This document shows, piece by piece, positions 7,906 to 15,419 of a stretch of 22,184 nt of DNA. Each line of letters begins with the position of its first letter. Position 1 is the first letter of the stretch. The translations under genes were made by a program, and so were the position numbers. The notes under the pieces were generated by a model that worked only from the letters and a program-made list of their open reading frames with translations, was not told the DNA's origin and searched no databases. Source of the DNA: WGAB01 sp964406105 (GTDB lineage: Bacteria > Hydrothermota > Hydrothermia > WGAB01); NCBI GenBank assembly GCA_964406105.1, contig CAYOQK010000002.1, positions 1 to 22,184 of the forward strand, in the 5' to 3' direction.

Positions 7906-9100
7906 AAAGTGGGTGGCGATAGGGGTGGCTTTGGTGTTGACGTCCCTCTCCTGCGGCCCCCACCGGGTGGTGTACCCCGATCAACAGTTGCCCCATGCAG
8001 GTACCCTTCCAGGCCAGTTGGTGGTTCGCCACTGTGGTCAGGTTCTGGCTGATTCCCTGGTGTGGCTGGCCTACGGCACGGCCGGTGAAACCATGGAACT
8101 GCAGCCCTGGGTGGTTTCGCCCATCACCCGGTTCCTGGATCGTGCACAGGAAGGCTCACAGGTGCCCGTGGAGCCTTTCTCGGACACCTGTGCCCTGACG
8201 GCGATGGCCGCACCCGTTCACTCGGTGGACAGTTTGCACCTCTCCTGGTATCGGGATACCCTACGGGGATACTTTTTCCTGGCCGCAGAAACCACCTGGG
8301 TGCTGCTCGCCGACACCTTGGAGGTGCCTCGGGAGGACTATCCGGTGAGGCTTCGGGTTCCCGCACGCCCCGGCGTGTATCCTGTGTGGATGCGGACCCT
8401 TCAGGTGTGGCAATGGGCCGGGCCGGCCACCACCGCCGGCCAGGTACGGGTAGAGGCTCAACGGCGATGGGTGTTGGCAGTGCCCCTGGCCCAGGACTCG
8501 GTGGACACGGTGATCCGCGGGTTTCCCGTGGGCTCCTATGACCGAGGACCGGATTCCACGTGGTCGTTGTTCCTACGGGCTCATCGGTGGATCTATCGGC
8601 AACCGGTGCCTTTGGTACCCGTGGAGTCGCTGGCGCAGGAGAGCCTGTGGGTCTCCCCGCATTTTCAATTGGGAGAGTTCCTTTGCCACGAGCCCACAGA
8701 TCATCCCCGCTTCTTTTACCTGGAACCTTCGCTCCTCCGCAAACTGGAGGTGGCCCTGCGGATCGGCGGGTTGGCCGATTTTGTCATCATGAGCGGGTAC
8801 CGCACGCCCTGGTACAACGCGCGACTGGGCAACGGCCGATTCAGCATGCACACCTATGGCCGAGCCGCCGACGTGTACGTAGACCTGGATGGCGATGGGG
8901 CCATGGACGACGTGAACCACGACGGAAAGGTGGATGTCCAAGACGCCCAATGGCTGGCCCAACTGTTTGAACGGGTGGAACAGGAAACCGGTCTCATGGG
9001 CGGCATTGGTGTGTACGACTGGCATCCCAAAACCCACCGCACCCCCTTTGTGCACGTGGACGTGCGCGGGTTCCGGGCCCGGTGGGGACCGTGGCCGTAA
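7898..9100 (+). CDS. Lipoprotein-like M15-family zinc peptidase with EF-hand/dockerin-like insert
   Basis: 400 residues. The N-terminus has a signal segment ending in SLSCG (Cys19), a loose lipobox, so it is probably a lipoprotein. Residues 25-245 are a beta-rich region I do not recognise. Residues 255-400 are an M15 (D-Ala-D-Ala carboxypeptidase-like, M15_3 type) domain: SGYRTPWYN (299-307), SMHTYGRAAD with His318 and Asp325, and FVHVD with His386 as zinc ligands. Such enzymes trim peptidoglycan stem peptides. Between the ligands lie two calcium-loop-like segments: 329-337 (Asp329, Asp331, Asp333, Asp337) and 338-349 (Asp338-x-Asn340-x-Asp342-Gly-x-Val-x3-Asp349). The latter fits the 12-residue EF-hand/dockerin loop. 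The ATG overlaps the cinA-like stop by 8 nt. Confidence 0.85.
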   Translation: MREKWVAIGVALVLTSLSCGPHRVVYPDQQLPHAGTLPGQLVVRHCGQVLADSLVWLAYGTAGETMELQPWVVSPITRFLDRAQEGSQVPVEPFSDTCALTAMAAPVHSVDSLHLSWYRDTLRGYFFLAAETTWVLLADTLEVPREDYPVRLRVPARPGVYPVWMRTLQVWQWAGPATTAGQVRVEAQRRWVLAVPLAQDSVDTVIRGFPVGSYDRGPDSTWSLFLRAHRWIYRQPVPLVPVESLAQESLWVSPHFQLGEFLCHEPTDHPRFFYLEPSLLRKLEVALRIGGLADFVIMSGYRTPWYNARLGNGRFSMHTYGRAADVYVDLDGDGAMDDVNHDGKVDVQDAQWLAQLFERVEQETGLMGGIGVYDWHPKTHRTPFVHVDVRGFRARWGPWP

Positions 9101-9110
9101 AATTTTCGCC
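9098..9110 (+). promoter_or_regulatory. Possible -10 element for an internal leaderless start
   Basis: TAAAAT (9098-9103) includes the TAA stop of the M15 gene and lies 7 nt before ATG 9111 of the next gene. There is no Shine-Dalgarno in the 10-nt gap, and the spacing resembles that of the 7085-7101 element. No -35 match is visible, and an A/T-rich stop codon here may be chance. Confidence 0.35.
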
Positions 9111-9809
9111 ATGGTGAGAATCGGCGTTCTGCCCGGAAGTACCCGAACTTCCAACGGTCGGGCGTATCAGGTGGCGTTCTCTTACGTGGAAGGGGTGGCC
9201 CAGGCGGGTGCCCTTCCGGTGATTCTCCCCTATACCCGTGAGTTGCCCCGCGTGCAGGCCCTGCTGGATGGGGTTCAGGGAATCCTGTTGACCGGTGGAG
9301 GCGACATCGCCGCCCTGGCCTACGACCAGGACCCCATCAAGGTGTGGGGGCCCGATCCCGAACGCGATGCCTTTGAACTCTTGGTGATCCAAGAGGCGCG
9401 GCGACGCCAACTCCCCATTTTTGCCATCTGCCGCGGAATACAGATCCTCAACGTGGCCTATGGCGGTACCTTGATCCAGCACCTGGACACGGGTCAACAG
9501 CATGCTCCTCGCCGCCAGGAGGAGGCCATCTACCACCGAATTTCCATTGATCCCGAGAGCCTGCTGTATCGCCTGTGGGGCCGGGATACCGTGGTGGTCA
9601 ACTCCTACCATCACCAGGCCCTGCACCATTTGGGTGAGGGCCTGCGGGATGTGGCCTGGGCCTCCGATGGGGTGATTGAGGCCGTGGAAGGAACCGAGCC
9701 CGACCATTTCGTTTTGGGGGTCCAGTTTCATCCGGAACGGATGCTGGACCAAGGGCCGGAGGCCCGAATCCTGTTCCAGGCCTTTGTTCAGGCGGCGCAA
9801 AGGAGGTGA
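9111..9809 (+). CDS. Gamma-glutamyl-gamma-aminobutyrate hydrolase-like protein (peptidase C26)
   Basis: 232 residues with a class I glutamine-amidotransferase fold. The triad is visible: Cys107 in the AICRGIQ nucleophile elbow (105-111), and His207 and Glu209 in VQFHPE. LLTGGGDI (59-66) and NSYHHQALH (164-172) are typical of the C26 (PuuD-like) branch that cleaves gamma-glutamyl amides, rather than of synthetase-linked amidotransferases. The start at ATG 9111 is chosen because homologues begin with a PxIGIxPG-like strand (here VRIGVLPGS). The frame is open further upstream, but that would add 59 residues inside the M15 gene. The natural substrate cannot be read from sequence, and no putrescine-pathway genes are visible nearby. 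Confidence 0.88.
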   Translation: MVRIGVLPGSTRTSNGRAYQVAFSYVEGVAQAGALPVILPYTRELPRVQALLDGVQGILLTGGGDIAALAYDQDPIKVWGPDPERDAFELLVIQEARRRQLPIFAICRGIQILNVAYGGTLIQHLDTGQQHAPRRQEEAIYHRISIDPESLLYRLWGRDTVVVNSYHHQALHHLGEGLRDVAWASDGVIEAVEGTEPDHFVLGVQFHPERMLDQGPEARILFQAFVQAAQRR

Positions 9810-9814
9810 AACCC

Positions 9815-10426
9815 ATGAACATCCCGAAAAGTGTGGAACTCCCTGAGATTCCGTTTACCGAGTCCGTGGATCTGCCGGCCCGGGAAACCGCCCTCATCGT
9901 GGTGGACATGCAACGGGATTTTGTGGAACCCACCGGAAAGCTGCCCGTTCCCACGGCTCCCCAAACGGTGCCTGTAATCCAATCGCTGCTCCAGCGGGCC
10001 CGAGAGGCTGGCGTGCGGGTGTTCTACACCATGGACACCCATCTGCCCACCGGGGACCCGGAGTTTGAAATCTGGGGTGAGCACGTGGTGGAAGGAACCC
10101 CGGGGTGGGAGATCGTTCCAGACCTCCGGCCCCAGGCCGGGGATGTGATCATCCGGAAAACGCGCTACGACGGCTTCTATGGCACCCCGCTGGACGAGTA
10201 TCTCCGGCTTTTCGGCATTCGCCACGTGGTGGTCACGGGTACGGTGGCCAACATTTGCGTGCTTCACACCGCAGGGAGTGCTGCCCTTCGGTTTTATCGG
10301 GTGGTGGTACCCGTGGATGCCATCTCAGCACTCCATCCCTTTGACCTTTGGGCCACTCTTCGGCAGATCACCTTTTTGTACCGGGGGGTGTTCACCCACT
10401 CGGAGGGGATCCGGTTCCGCCGGTAA
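9815..10426 (+). CDS. Nicotinamidase-like isochorismatase-family hydrolase
   Basis: 203 residues. The cysteine-hydrolase triad is present: Asp31 (VVDMQRDF), Lys115 (RKTRYDGF) and Cys148 (TVANICVLHT). The nicotinamidase metal site is also present: Asp74 and His76 (MDTHLP) and His90 (EHVVEGTPGWE). This favours conversion of nicotinamide to nicotinate over plain isochorismatase activity. The start is ATG 9815, with an AAAGGAGG site at 9799-9806 and an 8-nt spacer; the site overlaps the end of the preceding gene. A GTG at 9806 is inside that site and is rejected. A related amide substrate cannot be excluded. Confidence 0.86.
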   Translation: MNIPKSVELPEIPFTESVDLPARETALIVVDMQRDFVEPTGKLPVPTAPQTVPVIQSLLQRAREAGVRVFYTMDTHLPTGDPEFEIWGEHVVEGTPGWEIVPDLRPQAGDVIIRKTRYDGFYGTPLDEYLRLFGIRHVVVTGTVANICVLHTAGSAALRFYRVVVPVDAISALHPFDLWATLRQITFLYRGVFTHSEGIRFRR

Positions 10427-10463
10427 AGGATGGGGGTGCCACCAAGAAAGGAGGAAGGCTTCC

Positions 10464-11627
10464 ATGGATCTGGAACTGACAGAAGAACAACGCATGATCC
10501 GGGACCTGGCACGCGAGTTCGCCCGCAAGGAGATTGAACCCATCGCTGCCCACTACGACGAGACGGGGGAGTTTCCTCGGGAAACCGTCAAGAAAATGGG
10601 CGAACTGGGCCTCATGGGCCTGGAGGTTTCCCCGGAGTACGGCGGAGCCGGGGCCGATACCCTTTCCTATGTGCTGGCTGTGGAGGAGATTGCCAAGGTG
10701 GACGCTTCCCACGCCGTGATCATGTCTGTGAACAACTCGCTGGTGTGCTACGGCCTGGAAAAGTTCGGCACCGAGGAGCAGAAACGGCGGTTCCTCACCC
10801 CTTTGGCCTCTGGCCAGGCCTTGGGGGCCTATGCCCTCACCGAGCCCCATGCGGGCTCTGATGCCTCCAACCTCAAAACCATGGCCCGCCGAGAGGGGGA
10901 TGAGTACGTGATCAACGGCACCAAGTCGTGGATCACCTCGGGTTCCGAGGCGGACTATATCATCCTGTTTGCCAATACCGACCCCTCCCAAGGGCATCGG
11001 GGCATCACCGCCTTTATCGTGGACACTCGGCTTCCCGGCTTTTCGGTAGGCAAGGTGGAGCCCAAACTGGGAATCCGGGCGTCCCACACCGCTGAGATCC
11101 ACTTTGACAACTATCGGATCCCTGTGAGCCACCGATTGGGAGAAGAGGGCCAGGGTTTCAAGATCGCCCTGTCTATCTTGGATGCGGGCCGAATCGGCAT
11201 TGCAGCCCAGGCGTTGGGCATCGCCGAGGCGGCCTATGCGGCCTCGGCCCGGTACGCCATGCAGCGAGAGGCCTTTGGCAAACCGATCATTCAGCACCAG
11301 GCGGTGATGTTCACCCTGGCCGATATGGCCACACGCATTGAAGCGGCCCGGCTCCTGATTTACAAGGCGGCCCTGGCGAAGATGTCGGGGAAACCACGGT
11401 TTTCCAAAGAGGCGTCCATGGCCAAGGTGTTCGCCTCGGAAACCGCCATGTGGGTGACCACCAAGGCCATCCAGATCCACGGGGGCATGGGGTACTCCAA
11501 AGAACTGCCCATTGAACGGTACTTCCGGGATGCCAAGGTCACCGAGATCTACGAGGGCACCTCGGAGATCCAACGGATCGTGATCGGCCGGGCCATCATG
11601 AAGGAAGTGGAAGCCGGGCTGCTGTAG
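10464..11627 (+). CDS. Acyl-CoA dehydrogenase (short-chain/butyryl-CoA type)
   Basis: 387 residues, the typical length. FAD-dependent alpha,beta-dehydrogenation of an acyl-CoA in the cytoplasm, passing electrons to ETF. Motifs: YALTEPHAGSDAS (123-135) and WITSG (156-160) for flavin and substrate contact, RxAFGKPI (268-275), QIHGGMGYSKELPIERYFRDAK (337-358), and the catalytic base Glu364 in EIYEGTSEIQR as in short- and medium-chain enzymes. The start is ATG 10464, with AAAGGAGG at 10447-10454. A 37-nt gap separates it from the nicotinamidase-like gene. It may work with the methylmalonyl-CoA genes at the right of the window in acyl-CoA breakdown (inference). Chain length is not determined by these motifs. 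Confidence 0.94.
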   Translation: MDLELTEEQRMIRDLAREFARKEIEPIAAHYDETGEFPRETVKKMGELGLMGLEVSPEYGGAGADTLSYVLAVEEIAKVDASHAVIMSVNNSLVCYGLEKFGTEEQKRRFLTPLASGQALGAYALTEPHAGSDASNLKTMARREGDEYVINGTKSWITSGSEADYIILFANTDPSQGHRGITAFIVDTRLPGFSVGKVEPKLGIRASHTAEIHFDNYRIPVSHRLGEEGQGFKIALSILDAGRIGIAAQALGIAEAAYAASARYAMQREAFGKPIIQHQAVMFTLADMATRIEAARLLIYKAALAKMSGKPRFSKEASMAKVFASETAMWVTTKAIQIHGGMGYSKELPIERYFRDAKVTEIYEGTSEIQRIVIGRAIMKEVEAGLL

Positions 11628-11641
11628 CTGGAGGTGAGAGG

Positions 11642-13372
11642 ATCGGGGGCTCCGTTTTCCTGCTGTTCATGGCCCTGGTGGCTGCGCCCCTTCAATCCGT
11701 GCGCATCCACGGGGCCCACGCCTTTTCCCCGCGACAACTGCTCACCGTGATGCGGCTCCGGCCCGGGCACCCCTTTTCCCGGGCCCTCTACCATGCCGGT
11801 GAGATCCGACTCCAGGAGTTCTACCGCAATGCGGGATACTTCCACTTCCGCGTGGTGGACCGACAGATCCGCGAAACCCCTCAAGGTGTGGAACTGGAAC
11901 TGTGGCTCTATGAGGGACCGCGCGCCGTAATCGCTCGGCTCACCTACGATGGGGTGAAGCAGTTGGATACCCTGGCGGTGGCTCGTCTGTTTCACCGGTA
12001 CCGTACCCCTCGCCCCTACGATGTGAACGATCTCCACGCCCTGGAGTCCGCCCTGATCAACCTCTACGCCGAGGAAGGGTACCCCTATGCCACCGTGCGC
12101 CTCCAGCAAACCCCCATAGCCCCCGACACCTTCCTGGTGGTGTTCCAGATTGACGAAGGGCCGCGGGTGGTCATTCAACGGGTGGAACTCCGGGGGTTGC
12201 ACGAGGTTCGGCCCCGAATCGTACTCCGGGAACTCCGGTTTCGGCCCCCCTGCGTGTATCGGGCTTCGCAGGTGTTGGAATCCATCCGGAACATCTATCT
12301 CACCGGCCTGTTCTCCTCGGTGCTTCGTCGTCTGGAACCGGTGAACGCCGAGGGAGACACCGTGGTGTTGGTCTTGGAACTCCACGAGGTGCACCCCCGG
12401 TATCTGGAGTTCGGTGGAGGCTGGCGGCAACCCCTGTTTGCGGAGTTCCAGATCTCCCTGGGGCACCGCAATCTCTTCGGCAACAACCAACGCTTAGAGG
12501 TGCGTTCTGAAGGGCTTTTGGACTTTTCCCAGAGCACCTGGCGCGAGCGTTGGCAACGCCGCCGGGTAGAGGTCTCATACGGAGAACCCTATTTCCTGGG
12601 CACGCCCCTCAAGGCCACGGCCCATCCCTTCTACGAACGCGACTTGCAGGTGAAAAAAGAGGAGTACGGCGTGGATTTCCAGGTGCTCTGGATCGCCAGC
12701 CCTTACCTTTCCCTTACGGGCGCTTTGGAGTGGAAACGAATCCCTTTGCAACCCTCCCGGTCGGCCCCGGTGATCAACTCGTTGATCTTCATCGGCCTCT
12801 GGGACAGCCGCGACAACCTGTTTGATCCTCGGCGCGGGGCCTTTGCCAGCCTGAAACTGCAAAATGCGGGTGCCTTCCTGGGGGGCGACAACAACTTTTA
12901 CCGGGCCATCTTGGACTTCAGTTACTACGCCCCGCATCGTCGGCATTGGGTGGTGGCGGGCCGAGTCCGTGGAGGGTACCAGCGGCCCTACGCAGGAAGC
13001 CGTACGATTCCTTCCAGCGAACGCTTTTTCATGGGAGGTGAGGGGAGCCTGCGAGGATACGCCGAGCGCTCGGTGGGCCCGGTGGATCCCGACAACCCGG
13101 AGATCCACTCGGGGAACCTTTTTGTGAACCTGAACGTGGAACTCCGGTATCGCAACGGCAAGTGGGGCGGCGCCCTGTTCGTGGACGGTGGCAACCTGTG
13201 GTTCAGCGTGCCCGAAATGCGGAGCCAACCCCGCCTGCTCTGGACCACCGGCTTCGGACTCCGTTACTTTACCCCCATCGGCCCGATCCGTCTGGACTGG
13301 GGGTACCGGCTTCAAGACCGCACCCCAGGCTACAAAGGCCGGATCTACCTGGCCTTGGGCCACATGTTCTGA
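11642..13372 (+). CDS. Omp85-family outer-membrane assembly protein (BamA/TamA-like), atypical start
   Basis: Two to three POTRA domains (SVRIHGAHAFS; RLTYDGVKQLD; IQRVELRGLHEVR, each opening a repeat) are followed by a 16-strand-type barrel. It carries the loop-6 motif GGEGSLRGY near nt 13036-13062 and a terminal Phe (LGHMF). BamA-type proteins fold beta-barrels into the outer membrane; at about 570 residues this one is closer to TamA or a short BamA. The first ATG (11669) would cut the signal peptide in half and has no ribosome binding site. Extending upstream gives a complete hydrophobic segment (GGSVFLLFMALVAAPLQ). GGAGG (11630-11634) stands 7 nt before an in-frame ATC at 11642, and the frame has no ATG/GTG/TTG before 11669. 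I take 11642 provisionally; a missing base after GTG 11634 is the alternative. The stop overlaps the next ATG (TGATG). Confidence 0.85.
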   Translation: MGGSVFLLFMALVAAPLQSVRIHGAHAFSPRQLLTVMRLRPGHPFSRALYHAGEIRLQEFYRNAGYFHFRVVDRQIRETPQGVELELWLYEGPRAVIARLTYDGVKQLDTLAVARLFHRYRTPRPYDVNDLHALESALINLYAEEGYPYATVRLQQTPIAPDTFLVVFQIDEGPRVVIQRVELRGLHEVRPRIVLRELRFRPPCVYRASQVLESIRNIYLTGLFSSVLRRLEPVNAEGDTVVLVLELHEVHPRYLEFGGGWRQPLFAEFQISLGHRNLFGNNQRLEVRSEGLLDFSQSTWRERWQRRRVEVSYGEPYFLGTPLKATAHPFYERDLQVKKEEYGVDFQVLWIASPYLSLTGALEWKRIPLQPSRSAPVINSLIFIGLWDSRDNLFDPRRGAFASLKLQNAGAFLGGDNNFYRAILDFSYYAPHRRHWVVAGRVRGGYQRPYAGSRTIPSSERFFMGGEGSLRGYAERSVGPVDPDNPEIHSGNLFVNLNVELRYRNGKWGGALFVDGGNLWFSVPEMRSQPRLLWTTGFGLRYFTPIGPIRLDWGYRLQDRTPGYKGRIYLALGHMF

Positions 13373-15390
13373 TGTTGCAGGATACCGATCTCCGAAAGCG
13401 CCTGCCCTACGCTTGGCATCCCTTTTTTGGCCGGTTCGGCTCCCTACGACCGATCCAACGGAAGGCCATCCCTCCCATTTTGGAGGGGCAGAACGTGCTG
13501 GTGGTCTCCCCGGCAGCCTCCGGCAAGACCGAAGCGGTGATGGCTCCTGTGGCCGAACGCCGGAAATCGGCGGGCTGGCCCCCGTTGTCGGTGCTTTACG
13601 TTACCCCCACCCGCGCACTGGTGAACGATCTCTACGCCCGGCTCCAAACACCGCTCCGCCAAATGGGCTTAACCCTCAGCCGCAAGACCGGTGACCGCCC
13701 GGAGTTCAAACCGGAACGTCCCACCGACGTGTTGATTACCACCCCGGAGTCGCTGGACTCCCTGCTGGCCCGGCATCCGGCTACACTCCAAAACGTGGAG
13801 GTTTTGATCCTGGACGAGGTGCACCTGTACGCCCAAACCTATCGGGGAGACCAATTGCGGGTGTTGATCCGTCGGCTGGATCGGCTGCGCCGCTTGCCCT
13901 ATCAGAAGATCGCGCTTTCGGCTACGGTATCCGAGGCGCCGGTGGTGGCCCGGCGGTTCCTGGGCCACGAGGCGGTGATCGTGGAACACCGGGCACCCCG
14001 GGAAATCCAGGCCACCGTGCTCCCTCGCAAAGGGGCCTTGAGGCGTCTTCTCCAACTGATGAAGGCCGAAAACCTACAAAAGGTGCTGTTCTTTGCCGCC
14101 ACCCGCCGCGATGCCGAGTACGTGGCCGCAAAACTCCGACGCCTGGTCACCTATCCCCATGCCGTGTGGACCCATCACGCGAGCCTCAGCAAACGAGAGC
14201 GTGAAGCCGTGGAACAGGCCATGCTCCACCAGCGGTGGGGCATCGTGGTGGCTACCCCCACCTTGGAACTGGGCATTGATGTGGGCGATATAGACCTGGT
14301 GGTGCTGCTCCGTCCACCCGACTCCGTGGCCACCTTCCTCCAACGCATTGGTCGCGGGAACCGCCGCCGTGGTATTCTGCGGGTGGTGGGCCTATACGGC
14401 CCGCCCTTGGAACGGGTGTTCTACGAAGTGCTCTTTGAACGGGCCCGGCGGGGGGAGGTGGAACCCTTCCGCCACGAACCTGCCCCCTCCGTGGCCGTTC
14501 AGCAGATCCTTTCCTACGCCCTGCAACGCCAGAGGCCTGGAGTTCCCGTTTCCGCCCTGGTGGATATCCTGGAACCCTTGGAGATCTTTCAACCCGACCT
14601 GGAACCGTTACTGATCCATCTGGTGGAACAGGGGTACCTGGAACGGCGGCCTCCGGGCCTGTACTTCCTGGGTCCTCAGGGCCGGCGGTTGGCGGGCCTC
14701 GGCCGCATCCACTCCAACATTGAAAGCCATCCCCTGGAATACGAGGTGTACCACATCCTGACCGGTGAACTCATCGGCACCATTGAAAAACTCGCCCCTT
14801 CCTTTGCCTTGGAGGGTCGCTACTGGCAAGTGGTATCGGTGCAGAGGAACCGCGTGTTCGTGCAGGAGGTGGAATCCGTGACACCTACGGGTCGCAAGGT
14901 TTTCAAGGGAAAGGGGACGGCCCTTTGGCCCCCAGATCTGGGGCTGGCCGTCAAGGCGCGGGTGTTCCCAGACCTCGCTCCTGAACAGGTGCCGGTGCTG
15001 CGGGCCACAGGCGGGCGATGGCTGTTCTTCCACTTCTTGGGCGTGTTGCCTGGATTCCTGTGGGCCTCAGCCCTGAAGCTTCGGGATTTCGCTGCCCGTG
15101 ACTACGCCGGCGTGGTGCTGGAGGTGCAGGCCCCTGGGGATCTTCTCCCCCAACGCCTCCTGGAAGTGCCCCTGGAAGCCCTGGAACTGGGACTCCTGGA
15201 ACAGTGGAAGCAGGTGCGAAAGTTCCTGGATCTGGGGGCCTTCTTTGATGCCCTGAATCCGGATCTTAGGCAACTCGCTTTGCTACGGGCGGCTCGGGTG
15301 CACGAACTCTCGGAGTTCCTTTGGCAGGCTCAAGCGGTCCCCTTTGAGGAGATCCCTCCGCCCCGGATCTCTTTGGAAGACCTGCTTTGA
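13372..15390 (+). CDS. Lhr-like DEVH-box superfamily 2 helicase
   Basis: 672 residues starting at the ATG that shares its A with the preceding TGA. Helicase motifs in order: Q-like LRPIQ (25-29), Walker A SPAASGKT (46-53), TPTRAL (78-83), TTPES (123-127), DEVH (148-151), SAT (183-185), ATPTLELGIDVGD (about 294-306) and RIGRGNRR (about 325-332). A winged-helix region follows, then GRIHSNIE (about 444-451) and a beta-rich domain (ALEGRYWQV onward) as in the core of Lhr. Lhr proteins are 3'-5' ATP-dependent translocases linked to DNA repair or RNA/DNA hybrid unwinding. The protein is shorter than the usual core of about 850-900 residues, so the C-terminal part is compact. It ends 29 nt from the convergent reverse-gyrase-like gene. 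Confidence 0.88.
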   Translation: MLQDTDLRKRLPYAWHPFFGRFGSLRPIQRKAIPPILEGQNVLVVSPAASGKTEAVMAPVAERRKSAGWPPLSVLYVTPTRALVNDLYARLQTPLRQMGLTLSRKTGDRPEFKPERPTDVLITTPESLDSLLARHPATLQNVEVLILDEVHLYAQTYRGDQLRVLIRRLDRLRRLPYQKIALSATVSEAPVVARRFLGHEAVIVEHRAPREIQATVLPRKGALRRLLQLMKAENLQKVLFFAATRRDAEYVAAKLRRLVTYPHAVWTHHASLSKREREAVEQAMLHQRWGIVVATPTLELGIDVGDIDLVVLLRPPDSVATFLQRIGRGNRRRGILRVVGLYGPPLERVFYEVLFERARRGEVEPFRHEPAPSVAVQQILSYALQRQRPGVPVSALVDILEPLEIFQPDLEPLLIHLVEQGYLERRPPGLYFLGPQGRRLAGLGRIHSNIESHPLEYEVYHILTGELIGTIEKLAPSFALEGRYWQVVSVQRNRVFVQEVESVTPTGRKVFKGKGTALWPPDLGLAVKARVFPDLAPEQVPVLRATGGRWLFFHFLGVLPGFLWASALKLRDFAARDYAGVVLEVQAPGDLLPQRLLEVPLEALELGLLEQWKQVRKFLDLGAFFDALNPDLRQLALLRAARVHELSEFLWQAQAVPFEEIPPPRISLEDLL

Positions 15391-15419
15391 CCCTGTTCTC
15401 TTCTTGCCTCCAAGGGGCC

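Noticed and set aside
8870..8956. True dockerin module implying a cellulosome
   Set aside because: Only one good loop plus one partial loop, embedded inside the M15 catalytic domain rather than as a terminal duplicated module, and no cohesin gene is present.
9111..9809. Glutamine amidotransferase subunit of a biosynthetic enzyme (GuaA, TrpG or similar)
   Set aside because: The LTGGGD and NSYHHQALH motifs fit peptidase C26, and there is no synthetase partner next to it.
10392..11573. 393-codon minus-strand open frame
   Set aside because: It is fully antisense to the acyl-CoA dehydrogenase, whose motifs and ribosome binding site are clear, and its translation is low-complexity and matches no family I know.
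15391..15419. Bidirectional terminator between the convergent helicase and reverse-gyrase-like genes
   Set aside because: The only pairing I see (around CCAAGGGGCCTTAGG) is short and imperfect and has no T-tract on either side.
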